This document shows positions 26,236 to 34,882 of a stretch of DNA of 64,000 nucleotides, one piece after another. This DNA is from Arthrobacter sp. C2 (GTDB lineage Bacteria; Actinomycetota; Actinomycetes; Actinomycetales; Micrococcaceae). How positions within the stretch are numbered: the stretch's first letter is position 1; each line of letters starts with the position of its first letter. Below the pieces are notes generated by a model, which saw nothing but the letters and a program-made list of their open reading frames with translations, did not search any database and was not told the DNA's origin. The stretch covers positions 2,170,001-2,234,000 of the forward strand of contig CP042428.1 of the NCBI GenBank assembly GCA_024207135.1, written 5' to 3'. A program made the position numbers and the translations under genes.

Positions 26236-26291
26236 CTACGCTGAGGACTCCCGCGATTTCTGCGCAACGGACAACGGGCTGCACATTCCCG

Positions 26292-26666
26292 TTACAGGTA
26301 GGGCCGGGTAATGAACTCGATGTAGTGCCCCGCCGGGTCCAGGAGATACACCCCGTGCCCACCATGCTCGGTGTTCGTCTGGCCCGGGCGGGTTCGCTGC
26401 GGATCGGCCCAATGCTCGATCCCGCGTTCCTGGATGCGCGCGTAGGTGCGCTCAAAGTGCTCGTCATCGACGAGAAACGCGTAGTGCTGGGGCGGGAAGT
26501 CGATGGGCGGTTCGGCGAACTGCAGCATGACCCCGTCGTCCAGCTGGAGGTTGGTGAACGGGCCCCAGCTTTCGATGCGGTGGGCCTCGGCGAGGTCGAC
26601 GTAGAACTGCGCCGAGGCTTCGCGGTCCTTCGCGGCAATTATGGTGTGGTTGAAAGAAATGCTCAT
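26292..26666 (-). CDS. VOC (glyoxalase/bleomycin-resistance fold) protein
   Basis: 124 aa, one vicinal-oxygen-chelate domain of two beta-alpha-beta-beta-beta units. Candidate metal ligands are His in SFNHTII, His in PQHYAFLV and Glu in GHYIEFI. The proteins bind or modify small organic molecules. Sequence does not separate a glyoxalase, dioxygenase or resistance protein. The ATG at 26666 is the first start with a normal fold; the frame runs upstream as open sequence without similarity. It is convergent to the PKD gene. Confidence 0.78.
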   Translation of the reverse strand: MSISFNHTIIAAKDREASAQFYVDLAEAHRIESWGPFTNLQLDDGVMLQFAEPPIDFPPQHYAFLVDDEHFERTYARIQERGIEHWADPQRTRPGQTNTEHGGHGVYLLDPAGHYIEFITRPYL

Positions 26667-27099
26667 GGTTTTTCCTGTTTCTCGAATTGGTGGATCCGAA
26701 GGATGCAGGCAACACATGGCCCATGTCGACAGGCAGTGTGGAAAAGTGTGTGCGCCGGATACGGAGGGGCTCTTGCTGAACGCAAGACCGTCACCACGGT
26801 GCATGGCGGTCCGTGAACCGCTGCATTGTGGCAACGACGTGAGTTGCCTTGACCTCCTGGAAGCTCGGCCCATCTGGGGCGCATCAAGAATTCTTGCAGG
26901 TAACGGTGCTCGCCGCAAGGTCGTGTTCGGCGAGCGCAGCCCGCACCCCGAAAGCTCCCACCTTCGACTTCACTCACCGGATTCCCTCGTCAACCCCGCA
27001 TTAACCCGTTGGTCACCAAACCTTTCTAAGGTCTTGTTCGCGCCCTCGAACCATCCCGTTCGATCGTCCCCCCGAGGCGCAACCACCGAAAGGCATCAC
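26667..27099. other. 433-base intergenic region between divergent genes
   Basis: It lies between the VOC gene (minus) and the metallophosphoesterase (plus). Open frames inside it have no ribosome site and Cys/Arg-rich nonsense composition, so no gene is called. The 3' part carries the direct repeats listed at 26989-27017. Confidence 0.6.
26989..27017 (+). promoter_or_regulatory. PHO-box-like direct repeats
   Basis: Three heptamers GTCAACC (26989), ATTAACC (27000) and GGTCACC (27011) recur at an exact 11-base period. They match the GTTCACC core of actinobacterial PhoP sites at 5, 5 and 6 of 7 positions. They lie 83-111 bases upstream of the exported phosphoesterase, as expected for phosphate-starvation control. 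Confidence 0.45.
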
Positions 27100-28290
27100 G
27101 TGAAAACTCCCTCGTCCGTTCCCCGCCGAGGCATCCTGCTCGGCGGCACCGCCGCGGCCATCTCCGGCGCGCTTGCCGCCGGAACCGCCCCGGCCAGTGC
27201 AGCAACCACCCCCACTCCCGTGCAGCCGGTGGCCTCACCCGACGGCAAGCTGAGGTTCGGGCCAGAGGGCAAGTTCAAAATCGTCCAATTCAACGACACG
27301 CAGGACGGCCATTTGACCGACAAGCGCACCCTGGAACTCATGGAGGCGGTGCTGGATGCCGAGAAACCTGGCTTCGTGGTGATCAACGGGGACGTCATTG
27401 ACGGCAAGCCCACCACCGCCATCGAGGTCAAGCAGGCCATCAACAACGTCGTGATGCCCATGGAATCCCGGAAGATCCCTTGGGCCCTGACCTTTGGCAA
27501 CCACGACGAGGATTCCCTGGTGCATGGCACCGGGATGACCGAGCCAAAAATGCTCGAGTTCGTGCGCGGTTACAAGTACAACGTGAACACCAAGGACGAC
27601 GCGGTGTTCGGGTCCTCGAATTCCCAGTTGCTGATCTCCTCCTCGCGCGGCAACAAGCCGGTGTTCGGCATCTGGCTGCTCGACTCGGGACGCTACGCCG
27701 ACGAAAAGGTCGGCGGACAGGACTTTGCCGGCTTGAAGTCCTACGACTGGATCCGGCCCGAGCAGGTTGCCTGGTACAGCGCGGCTTCAAAGGCCACAGA
27801 ACAGCGCTTCGGCAAGGTCCCGTCGCTGATGTTCTTCCACATCCCGCTGTGGGAACACCACCACATGTGGTTCGGTTCCCAGTTCACCTCCAACGACGCC
27901 GACCACGCCAAGGCGGCAAAGAAGCACGGCATCGTGGGAGAGAAGAACGAGGACGTCTACGTCGGCGCGTTCAACTCGGGGTTGTTCACCGCGATGCTGG
28001 AGCGCGGGGACGTGCGCGGCGCCTATTGCGGCCACGACCACATCAACACCTACATGGGCAACTACTTCGGCATCGAGCTGGGATACGGCCCGGGCACCGG
28101 CTTCGGACCCTACGGCCTGGGCGGGGCACAACAGCACAACCTGCGCGGTGCCCGCGTCTTCGAGCTCGACGAGAACGCCAAGGACATCTACACCTCCACC
28201 CGCACGGTCTTCGCCAAGGACTACGGGATCGACATGGATGCCGCCCGCCAGCCGCTGGCAGAACCGCTGCCGCTGCCCGAGGGCCGGTAG
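27100..28290 (+). CDS. Exported metallophosphoesterase
   Basis: 396 aa. An RR-type signal (VPRRGILLGGTAAAISG, ending ASAA) suggests Tat export. The calcineurin-like two-metal motifs follow in order: FNDTQDGHL, INGDVIDG, FGNHDEDS, FFHIPLWEHH and CGHDHINTY. The layout is that of phosphatases acting on phosphomonoesters or diesters outside the cell. GTG 27100 is preferred, with GAAAGG 7 bases upstream. Upstream PHO-box-like repeats fit a role in phosphate supply. The gene is convergent to the GH15 gene, 28 bases away. Confidence 0.85.
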   Translation: MKTPSSVPRRGILLGGTAAAISGALAAGTAPASAATTPTPVQPVASPDGKLRFGPEGKFKIVQFNDTQDGHLTDKRTLELMEAVLDAEKPGFVVINGDVIDGKPTTAIEVKQAINNVVMPMESRKIPWALTFGNHDEDSLVHGTGMTEPKMLEFVRGYKYNVNTKDDAVFGSSNSQLLISSSRGNKPVFGIWLLDSGRYADEKVGGQDFAGLKSYDWIRPEQVAWYSAASKATEQRFGKVPSLMFFHIPLWEHHHMWFGSQFTSNDADHAKAAKKHGIVGEKNEDVYVGAFNSGLFTAMLERGDVRGAYCGHDHINTYMGNYFGIELGYGPGTGFGPYGLGGAQQHNLRGARVFELDENAKDIYTSTRTVFAKDYGIDMDAARQPLAEPLPLPEGR

Positions 28291-28318
28291 CCGGTCGGAG
28301 GCCGAGTTTCCCGCGGTC

Positions 28319-30154
28319 CTACTTCGGTCCGCGGCGCGGCCTGAACGGACGCGTCCCCTCGGCCTCCGCGATAGCGTCGGCGGCACGGATCAGCCCCAGG
28401 TGCGAGAGCGCCTGCGGGAAGTTCCCGGCCATGTGCCCGGAGACCGGGTCGAATTCCTCGGCCACCAACCCCAGGTCGTTGACGGTTTCGGCGAGCTTCT
28501 CGAACAGGGCCCGGGCATCGTCGAGGCGCCCGGAGTGGGCATACTGCTCCACCAGCCAACAGGTGCACACCAAGAAGGTGTACTCCCCCGGCGGCAGCCC
28601 GTCTCCCGCGGCCTCGGTGCGGTATCGGCGGATGAACCCGTTCGCGTCGAGCAGGTCCTTCTCCAGCCGTGCCACGGTCCCCAGCATCCGGGGGTCCTGG
28701 TAGTCGACGAAGCCGACCTGGGCCAGGACCAGCAGCGAGGCGTCAACCTCGGTGGTGGCGTAGGTCTGCGTGAACGAGTCCAGATCCGCGTTGAAGCCCT
28801 TTTCCATGATCTCGGCACGCAGCTTGTCGCGGACGGACTCCCACGCCAGCACGTCGCCGGTCAGCCCGTGGTGCGTCACCGCCCGGACCCCGGCATCCAG
28901 GGCCGCCCACATCATGACCCGCGAGTGCGTGAAGTACTCCGGGCTCCCGCGCATTTCCCACAAGCCGTGGTCCTTGCGTTTAAGGTTGGCAATCACGTAG
29001 TCGATCAGCGCCTTTTGCAGCGGCCAGGAGAAGTGGTCCTCGCGCCCGCCCATGGTGCGCAGCTCGTCGAGCGCGACCATGACCTCGCCGACCACATCCC
29101 CCTGGTACTGGTGCACCGCAGCGTTGCCCACCCGCACCGGCTTGGCTCCCCCGTAACCGGGTAGGTGCTGCAGGACGCGCTCGGGCAGTTCGCGCTCCCC
29201 GCCGACCCCGTACATGATCTGCAGGTTGTTGTGGTCCCCGGCGATGGCACGCAAAAGCCAGTCGCGCCAATGCAGCGCCTCCTGCTCGTAGCCGTGGGTC
29301 ATCATCACCTGCAGCGTCAGCGCGGCGTCGCGCAACCAGCAGTAGCGGTAGTCCCAATTGCGTTCCCCGCCGAAGAACTCCGGCAAAGAGGTGGTCGGCG
29401 CGGCGACGATCCCGCCGGTCTCGCGGTGGGTCAGCGCCTTGAGCACCAGCAACGAGCGGCGCACCAGCGCGTCGTGGGCCTCGTGCCGCGGGATCTTCGC
29501 GGCCCAGTCGTGCCAGTGCTTCGCGGTCTGGGTCATGGCCAGGCCCACGTCGCTGGGCTCGGGGGTCGCCGCATGCCCGGGATAGCAGGCGAACTCGAAG
29601 TCGAACACGTCCCCGGCCCGCACGTCGAATTCGTCGCGGTGGGTGTGGTGCCTGGCCTTGGGAAGCCGGGCGGCATGCAGCACCGCGGCATGCGGGCCGG
29701 CAACCGTCACCAGCGACTCGGTGCCCTTGACCGGGTCGAAGCTGCGCCGCACCCACGGCAGCACCGCCCCGTAGTTGTACCTGATGACCAGTTCGTGTTC
29801 CACCCGCATGGTTCCCGAAAGCCCCTCCACGCGCCGCATGATGCCGGAGTGTCCGTTGCCCGTCGGCATGAAGTCGGTGACCAGGATCTGTCCGGTGTCG
29901 CTGGCCCACAGGGTGCGCAGCACGAAGGAAGCGTCGAGGTAGTTGCGGCTCACCACTTCGCCCTGCAGCGGCGCCAGCAGCCAGCGGCCGTTCTCCTGGC
30001 CGCCCAGCAGCGAGGCGAAGACGGATCCCGAGTCGAAGCGCGGGAAACACAGCCAGTCCACCGAGCCCAGCCGGGAGACCAGTGCCGCGGTGCGCTGGTC
30101 CGAAAGCAACGCGTAGTCCTCGATGAAAGTGCCCATGGCCCCACCCAATCTCAT
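28319..30154 (-). CDS. Glycoside hydrolase family 15 protein (glucoamylase/trehalase type)
   Basis: 611 aa from ATG 30154, or 605 aa from ATG 30136. The first is favoured by GGGAG 6 bases upstream, while the second gives the canonical start (MGTFIEDYALLSDQ). N-terminal trehalase-like beta region at about 7-220, then the (alpha/alpha)6 barrel with GGERNWDYRYCWLRDAALT, the GH15 hallmark. No signal peptide, so it is cytoplasmic; in actinobacteria such enzymes include trehalases and oligosaccharide glucohydrolases. It is divergent from the sensor kinase and no sugar transporter is near, so its substrate is open. Confidence 0.82.
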   Translation of the reverse strand: MRLGGAMGTFIEDYALLSDQRTAALVSRLGSVDWLCFPRFDSGSVFASLLGGQENGRWLLAPLQGEVVSRNYLDASFVLRTLWASDTGQILVTDFMPTGNGHSGIMRRVEGLSGTMRVEHELVIRYNYGAVLPWVRRSFDPVKGTESLVTVAGPHAAVLHAARLPKARHHTHRDEFDVRAGDVFDFEFACYPGHAATPEPSDVGLAMTQTAKHWHDWAAKIPRHEAHDALVRRSLLVLKALTHRETGGIVAAPTTSLPEFFGGERNWDYRYCWLRDAALTLQVMMTHGYEQEALHWRDWLLRAIAGDHNNLQIMYGVGGERELPERVLQHLPGYGGAKPVRVGNAAVHQYQGDVVGEVMVALDELRTMGGREDHFSWPLQKALIDYVIANLKRKDHGLWEMRGSPEYFTHSRVMMWAALDAGVRAVTHHGLTGDVLAWESVRDKLRAEIMEKGFNADLDSFTQTYATTEVDASLLVLAQVGFVDYQDPRMLGTVARLEKDLLDANGFIRRYRTEAAGDGLPPGEYTFLVCTCWLVEQYAHSGRLDDARALFEKLAETVNDLGLVAEEFDPVSGHMAGNFPQALSHLGLIRAADAIAEAEGTRPFRPRRGPK

Positions 30155-30278
30155 TTGCCGCTCCCAGACAAGGGAATTTGGGTTCCGGTGCCGCAACGAA
30201 AGACGCCCCGCAGGTTCCCGGTGCGATAGGTTCGTGTGTGGGAATGATGACGACAGCTGCGCAACTAAAGGATGGACC

Positions 30279-31643
30279 ATGAAATTCCTGGCCTTGCGCC
30301 AACGCTTCCTGCCCGGCGATTTTCCGCCCGAGGAATGGGAACGCCGGCAACCGAGCGATCAGCAGTTGCGGCGCGATGCCTGGGTGACGCTGCTGCTCAT
30401 GGCCGCGGCGCTGCTGGGCATGGAAATGATCCTTAGCTTCGCGCCGGCGGAAGACGCCCCCGACCGAGTCCCGGCCTACCTGGCCATGTGCGCGATGATT
30501 GCCCCGCTGGCGGTGCGCCGGCGCTTCCCGATCGCCTCGATGTTGGTGCTCTCGGCGCTGTTCATCGGCTTCGGCACCTGGCTCCCGACGGTCATGATGC
30601 AGCTGGCACCGCAGATCGCCTACTTCGTCGGGCTCTATTCGGCGGTCACCTGGGCGCGCGACCGGCGCGGCCTGAGGCTGGCACTGGGCGGCGTCATCCT
30701 GGCCATGGCCGTGTGGCTGCTGGTGGCCATCACCAACGCGAAACTGTTCTACGGCACCGAGCTGGAACTGCCCATCGCCATCGAGACCTCCGGCTTCATC
30801 GACCCGGTCATCGCCTACGCCGGGTACAACTTCCTGGTCAACCTCTTCTACTTCGGCGGGGCCATCTTCCTGGGAGAGACGTCCTGGCGCAGCGCCTGGC
30901 GGCACGAGGTCGTGGTGGAACAGGCCGCACAGCTGCAGGAGCAGGCCAAGGAGCTGGCCCGCCGCGCGGTGGTCGACGAACGCCTGCGCATTGCCCGGGA
31001 ATTGCACGACGTGGTGGCACACCACATCTCGGCCGTCGGGGTGCAGGCGGCAGCCGCCCGCATGGTCCAGCCGCGGGACCCGGAACGCTCGGCCGCGCTG
31101 ATGCTCGGCATCGAGGACTCGGCCCGCCAGGCGGTGGGCGAGACCCGCTCGCTGCTGCGGGTGCTGCGCCACGGGGACACCGACGCGGAAGGCGCCACCG
31201 ACCGTTCCCCGGAACCCTCGCTGGGGCAGCTGCCGGGGCTGGTGGAGCAGTCGGCCCGCGCCGGGGTCGCGGTGCAGCTGATCACCGTCGAACACCGGCC
31301 GGGTTTCCTGGGCGAGGTCGGCCCCGGGCTGGGCCTGGCGCTGTACCGGATCGCCGCAGAGTCCCTGGCCAACGTGCGCGAGCACTCCACCGCACGCTCG
31401 GCGGTGCTCTCGCTGCGCAGCGGCAGCGACGGGAACGGCGACTGGGTGGAGGTCGAGGTCATCGACGACGGGACCCCGCGCCCGGGAACCGCCGGCAGCG
31501 GCTACGGCCTGCGCGGCATCAAGGAACGCGCGGCGCTGCACCACGGGCTGGTGGACATCGGCCCGCGCTCCCCGGCCGGGTGGCGCACCCGCGCCCGGCT
31601 GCGCACCCTGCACACGCCCGACACCGTTGAAGGAACCCCATGA
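30279..31643 (+). CDS. NarL-type sensor histidine kinase
   Basis: 454 aa. Four to six membrane spans fill residues about 40-200. The HisKA_3 dimerisation helix carries the phosphorylated His in ERLRIARELHDVVAHHIS. The ATPase domain shows the N-box (AESLANVREHS), and the G-box ends SGYGLRGIKERA. It senses through its membrane domain; the ligand is unknown, and envelope-stress or antibiotic sensing is common for this shape. ATG 30279 has AAAGGA 6 bases upstream. The stop overlaps the response-regulator start (ATGA). Confidence 0.87.
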   Translation: MKFLALRQRFLPGDFPPEEWERRQPSDQQLRRDAWVTLLLMAAALLGMEMILSFAPAEDAPDRVPAYLAMCAMIAPLAVRRRFPIASMLVLSALFIGFGTWLPTVMMQLAPQIAYFVGLYSAVTWARDRRGLRLALGGVILAMAVWLLVAITNAKLFYGTELELPIAIETSGFIDPVIAYAGYNFLVNLFYFGGAIFLGETSWRSAWRHEVVVEQAAQLQEQAKELARRAVVDERLRIARELHDVVAHHISAVGVQAAAARMVQPRDPERSAALMLGIEDSARQAVGETRSLLRVLRHGDTDAEGATDRSPEPSLGQLPGLVEQSARAGVAVQLITVEHRPGFLGEVGPGLGLALYRIAAESLANVREHSTARSAVLSLRSGSDGNGDWVEVEVIDDGTPRPGTAGSGYGLRGIKERAALHHGLVDIGPRSPAGWRTRARLRTLHTPDTVEGTP

Positions 31644-32332
31644 GCCCCATCCGCATTCTTGTCTGCGACGACCAGTCGCTGATCCGCTCCTCCCTGGCCC
31701 TGATCCTGGGCACCGACGAGTCCCTCGCGGTCGTGGGCACGGCCGCCGACGGGCAGGAGGCCGTCGCCGCGGCCCTGGACCTGCACCCGGACGTGGTGCT
31801 CATGGACATCCAGATGCCGGTGCTCGACGGGGTCGGCGCCACCGCGCAGATCACCTCGGCAACCAACGCCAAGGTCGTTGTGCTGACCACCTTCGACCGC
31901 GACGACTACCTCTTTGCCGCGATCGATGCCGGGGCCAGCGGATTCCTGCTGAAGAACACCGAACCGGAAATGATCATCCAGGCGGTGCACGCGGCGGCCG
32001 GCGGCCAGGCGCTGCTCTCCCCCGAGGTCACGCTGCGCATCATCAAGCGCGGCACTGCCTCTTCGGCGCCGGGCACGCCCGCGGCGCCGACGGCAGCACT
32101 TGCCCCGGATGACCGGCGGGTGCTGGACGAGCTGACCAACCGGGAACGCGAAGTGCTCACCAGGCTGGCCTCGGGCCTGTCCAACGCGGAGATCGCCGCT
32201 GCCCTGTATGTCTCGGAGGCAACCGTAAAGACGCACCTGTCCAACGTCTTGGCCAAGGCCGGGGTGCGGGACAGGGTGCAGGCCGTCGTCTTCGCCTACC
32301 GCGTCGGGCTCATCCCTACGACGGAGGCCTGA
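31640..32332 (+). CDS. NarL/FixJ-family response regulator
   Basis: 230 aa. Receiver domain 1-120 with the acidic pair at 10-11 (CDDQS), phospho-acceptor Asp56 (VLMDIQMP), Thr in VVLTTF and Lys in LLKNTE. The C-terminal LuxR-type helix-turn-helix is LTNREREVLTRLASGLSNAE, then VSEATVKTHLSNVLAKAGVR. It is coupled to the kinase upstream. The ABC exporter begins 118 bases downstream and is the obvious target. Confidence 0.9.
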   Translation: MSPIRILVCDDQSLIRSSLALILGTDESLAVVGTAADGQEAVAAALDLHPDVVLMDIQMPVLDGVGATAQITSATNAKVVVLTTFDRDDYLFAAIDAGASGFLLKNTEPEMIIQAVHAAAGGQALLSPEVTLRIIKRGTASSAPGTPAAPTAALAPDDRRVLDELTNREREVLTRLASGLSNAEIAAALYVSEATVKTHLSNVLAKAGVRDRVQAVVFAYRVGLIPTTEA

Positions 32333-32450
32333 GACGGGGGCGCAGGTTCCGTGCAGGCGAATTTCATTCCTTCGAACGATCCGCCGCGGCCGGCCCGGCA
32401 CATAGATTGGAAGGCAGGAGAACACCCGCCAACCAAAGGAATGTCCCACC

Positions 32451-33332
32451 GTGTTAGAGGTACAAGGTCTCACCCGGCGATTCGGTGACCGGACGGTGCT
32501 TGACGAGGTGTCGTTTTCCGTCCCCGCCGACGGCATGACCGGGTTCGTCGGGGCCAACGGCGCCGGCAAGACCACCACCATGCGCATCATCATGGGAGTG
32601 CTCAAGTCCCATTCCGGGTCGGTGTATTTCAACGGCACGCAGATCACCGACACCGACCGGGCCCGCTTCGGCTACATGCCCGAGGAACGCGGGCTCTACC
32701 CCAAGCAGCAGGTGCTGGACCAGCTCCAGTACCTGGGCCAGCTGCACGGCATGAGCCGCACCGATGCCCGCAGCGAGGCCCTGGACCTGCTGGACCGCTT
32801 CGGCATTGCCGACCGCACCAAGGACAAGCTCGAATCCCTCTCGCTGGGCAACCAGCAGCGCGTGCAGGTCGCCGCCTCGCTGATGCACCACCCCACCGCT
32901 TTGGTCCTGGACGAGCCGTTCTCCGGGCTGGACCCGCTGGCCGTGGACTCCATGACCAAGCTGTTGGCCGAGCGGGCCGCAACCGGGGTGCCGATCCTCT
33001 TCTCCAGCCACCAGCTGGATCTGATCGACCAGCTCTGCGACAACCTCGTGGTGCTGGCAGGAGGCAAGATCGTGGCCTCCGGCAGCGCCGCGGAGCTGCG
33101 GGCGCGGGCCAGCGCCAAGCACGTGGTGGTGACCCCGCCCGATGCCGGATGGCTGCGCGAGCAGCCCGGCGTGCGGGTGCTGGATGTCGCGGGCCCGCGG
33201 GCCCTGGTGGAGTTCACCGATGACGCGGCTGCCCAGCGCGTCTTGCGCATCGCGGTGGATCGCGGGGCCGTCACCGAATTCGCTCCGCAACGTCCGTCGT
33301 TGGCAGAAATCTACCGGGAGGTCATCCGATGA
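32451..33332 (+). CDS. ABC exporter ATPase (NatA-like)
   Basis: 293 aa. Walker A VGANGAGKTTT, Q-loop region FGYMPEERGLYPK, Walker B ALVLDEPFSGLDP and the switch His in FSSHQLD. The signature motif is LSLGNQQR rather than LSGGQ, a variant normal for the NatA/YhaQ branch. GTG 32451 has AAAGGA 8 bases upstream. It overlaps its permease partner by 4 bases (ATGA). NatA-type pumps export sodium ions or, more often in this context, peptides and antibiotics, under control of the adjacent two-component system. Confidence 0.87.
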   Translation: MLEVQGLTRRFGDRTVLDEVSFSVPADGMTGFVGANGAGKTTTMRIIMGVLKSHSGSVYFNGTQITDTDRARFGYMPEERGLYPKQQVLDQLQYLGQLHGMSRTDARSEALDLLDRFGIADRTKDKLESLSLGNQQRVQVAASLMHHPTALVLDEPFSGLDPLAVDSMTKLLAERAATGVPILFSSHQLDLIDQLCDNLVVLAGGKIVASGSAAELRARASAKHVVVTPPDAGWLREQPGVRVLDVAGPRALVEFTDDAAAQRVLRIAVDRGAVTEFAPQRPSLAEIYREVIR

Positions 33333-34567
33333 GCATCACCGATCACCGCACCAGGCCCACCGACGCACCGGCCCGGTCCGCATCTTCCGGACAGCCAAGC
33401 GCGCCCTGGCTGATCGTGACCCTGCGCGAGGTCACGGTGAAGGTCCGGGACAAGTCGTTCATCGTCACCACGCTGATCACCCTCGCGCTCATCGTGGGTT
33501 CGGTGCTGTTCGCCGGGATCATGGGAGACAAGACCACCACCGCAACGATTGCCTTCGAGCAAAACGGCAGGACCGCCGCCTTGGTGGCCTCGGCCAACGA
33601 GCTGGCCCTCGCCAACGACCAGAAGGTCGAATTGGTTTCCCATCCGTTGTCGTCAGGGACCGCGGCGCTCGATGCCCTGCGCGCCAAGGACGCCGACCTG
33701 GTACTCGCGCCCACCCCGGATGGCTACAGCCTCACCGCACTGAACGAGGTACCCGGCCCGGTCCAGTCGCTGCTCGGCGACGCGGCAAGCGCCCAGGCTC
33801 TGGAATTCAACGCAGGGAAGCTGGGGGTCTCCCCCGAGTCGCTCACCGCGGGTTCCACCGTGAGCCCGGTGCTGCTTGACGGGGACTCGGAACGCAACTC
33901 GATGGCCATGGTCATGGGCTTCATCTTCTCGTTCCTCTTTTACATGTCCGCGATGATCTTCGGGATGCCGATCGCCAACTCGGTGGTGGAGGAGAAGCAG
34001 AACCGGGTGGTGGAGATCCTGGCCACCGCCATCCCGATCCGCCAGCTGCTCGCGGGCAAGATCCTGGGCAACATGATCCTGGCCATGGGTCAGCTCTGCC
34101 TGTTCACGGGGATCGGCCTGCTGGCCTTGAACATGATGCCCACCCCGGTTCCGTTCGTTTCGGTGGTGTTCGCCACCGCCGGCTGGTTCCTGGCCTTCTT
34201 CCTGGCCGGCTTCCTGATCCTGGCCGCGGTCTGGGCGGCGCTGGGTGCGATGGCCTCGCGCACCGAGGACCTGCAGCAGTCCACGGGCCCGGTGATCATG
34301 GTGTTGGTGGCGGTGTTGTTCACCGGCATCTACGCCAAGGGCACGTTGCTGGTCGTTGCTTCCTACGTTCCGGTGATTTCCTCGGTGGCCATGCCCATCC
34401 GGTTGCTCAGCAGCGATGTTCCGCTGTGGGAGCCGTTCGCCTCGCTGGCCGTTGCCGTCGCGGCGGCCTGGGCCATGGTGCTGTTCGGCGAGAAGATCTA
34501 CCGCCGGGCGATCATGCAGACCGGATCGGCATTGTCCTGGCGCAAGGCGCTGAAGCTCGAGGATTAG
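33329..34567 (+). CDS. ABC exporter permease (NatB-like, ABC-2 type)
   Basis: 412 aa. One N-terminal span (IVTTLITLALIVGSVLFAG), a large extracytoplasmic loop at about 60-180, then five or six spans starting FSFLFYMSAMIFGMPIANSV. This is the NatB/YhaP layout. The conserved VVEEKQNRVVEILATAIP elbow precedes the membrane block. Overlaps the ATPase gene. No further plus-strand gene follows, and an AT-richer island begins after the stop. Confidence 0.85.
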   Translation: MSITDHRTRPTDAPARSASSGQPSAPWLIVTLREVTVKVRDKSFIVTTLITLALIVGSVLFAGIMGDKTTTATIAFEQNGRTAALVASANELALANDQKVELVSHPLSSGTAALDALRAKDADLVLAPTPDGYSLTALNEVPGPVQSLLGDAASAQALEFNAGKLGVSPESLTAGSTVSPVLLDGDSERNSMAMVMGFIFSFLFYMSAMIFGMPIANSVVEEKQNRVVEILATAIPIRQLLAGKILGNMILAMGQLCLFTGIGLLALNMMPTPVPFVSVVFATAGWFLAFFLAGFLILAAVWAALGAMASRTEDLQQSTGPVIMVLVAVLFTGIYAKGTLLVVASYVPVISSVAMPIRLLSSDVPLWEPFASLAVAVAAAWAMVLFGEKIYRRAIMQTGSALSWRKALKLED

Positions 34568-34858
34568 AACAACAGTCCTCGTTGATTCAAAGCCGAGGCA
34601 CAGGCTAAACGCGGAGGTTTCTAGGTAACACGGAATCGAATCAGAGAACCCGATTAGTAGAATGCTTCTTCAACATTTCTAGGTGTCAGGAAGCGCCAGG
34701 GCCGGTTTGCCGTCAATCACAGAATTACTAGCGTTCATGCAGTCAGGCAGTGCGCTATCTTCGCGCAAGGTCCTGAAGTTGAACCAGTAATATACGGGTT
34801 GTAAACGATGGCAGGGATCGCTCAGGCAGAAGCAGAGCAGCAGTGTGCTAAAAACGGG
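34568..34858. other. AT-richer intergenic DNA, no plus-strand gene recognised
   Basis: These 290 bases between the exporter and the minus-strand terminator have visibly lower GC than the flanks. They hold two copies of TTTCTAGGT (about 34618 and 34676) but no open frame with a ribosome site. Together with 34859-35351 they look like inserted or eroded sequence. Confidence 0.5.
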
Positions 34859-34880
34859 AAGGACCCCTCTCGGGGTCCTT
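34859..34880 (-). terminator. Rho-independent terminator of the 44-codon gene
   Basis: AAGGACCCC and GGGGTCCTT pair perfectly over 9 bp around a 4-base loop. On the minus strand CCCGTTTTT follows. It begins 12 bases after the small-gene stop, the distance expected for its terminator. Confidence 0.75.
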
Positions 34881-34882
34881 CG

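Noticed and set aside
32451-33332. Defective ABC signature (LSLGNQQR)
   Set aside because: This variant is normal for the NatA/YhaQ branch, so it is not evidence of a broken ATPase.
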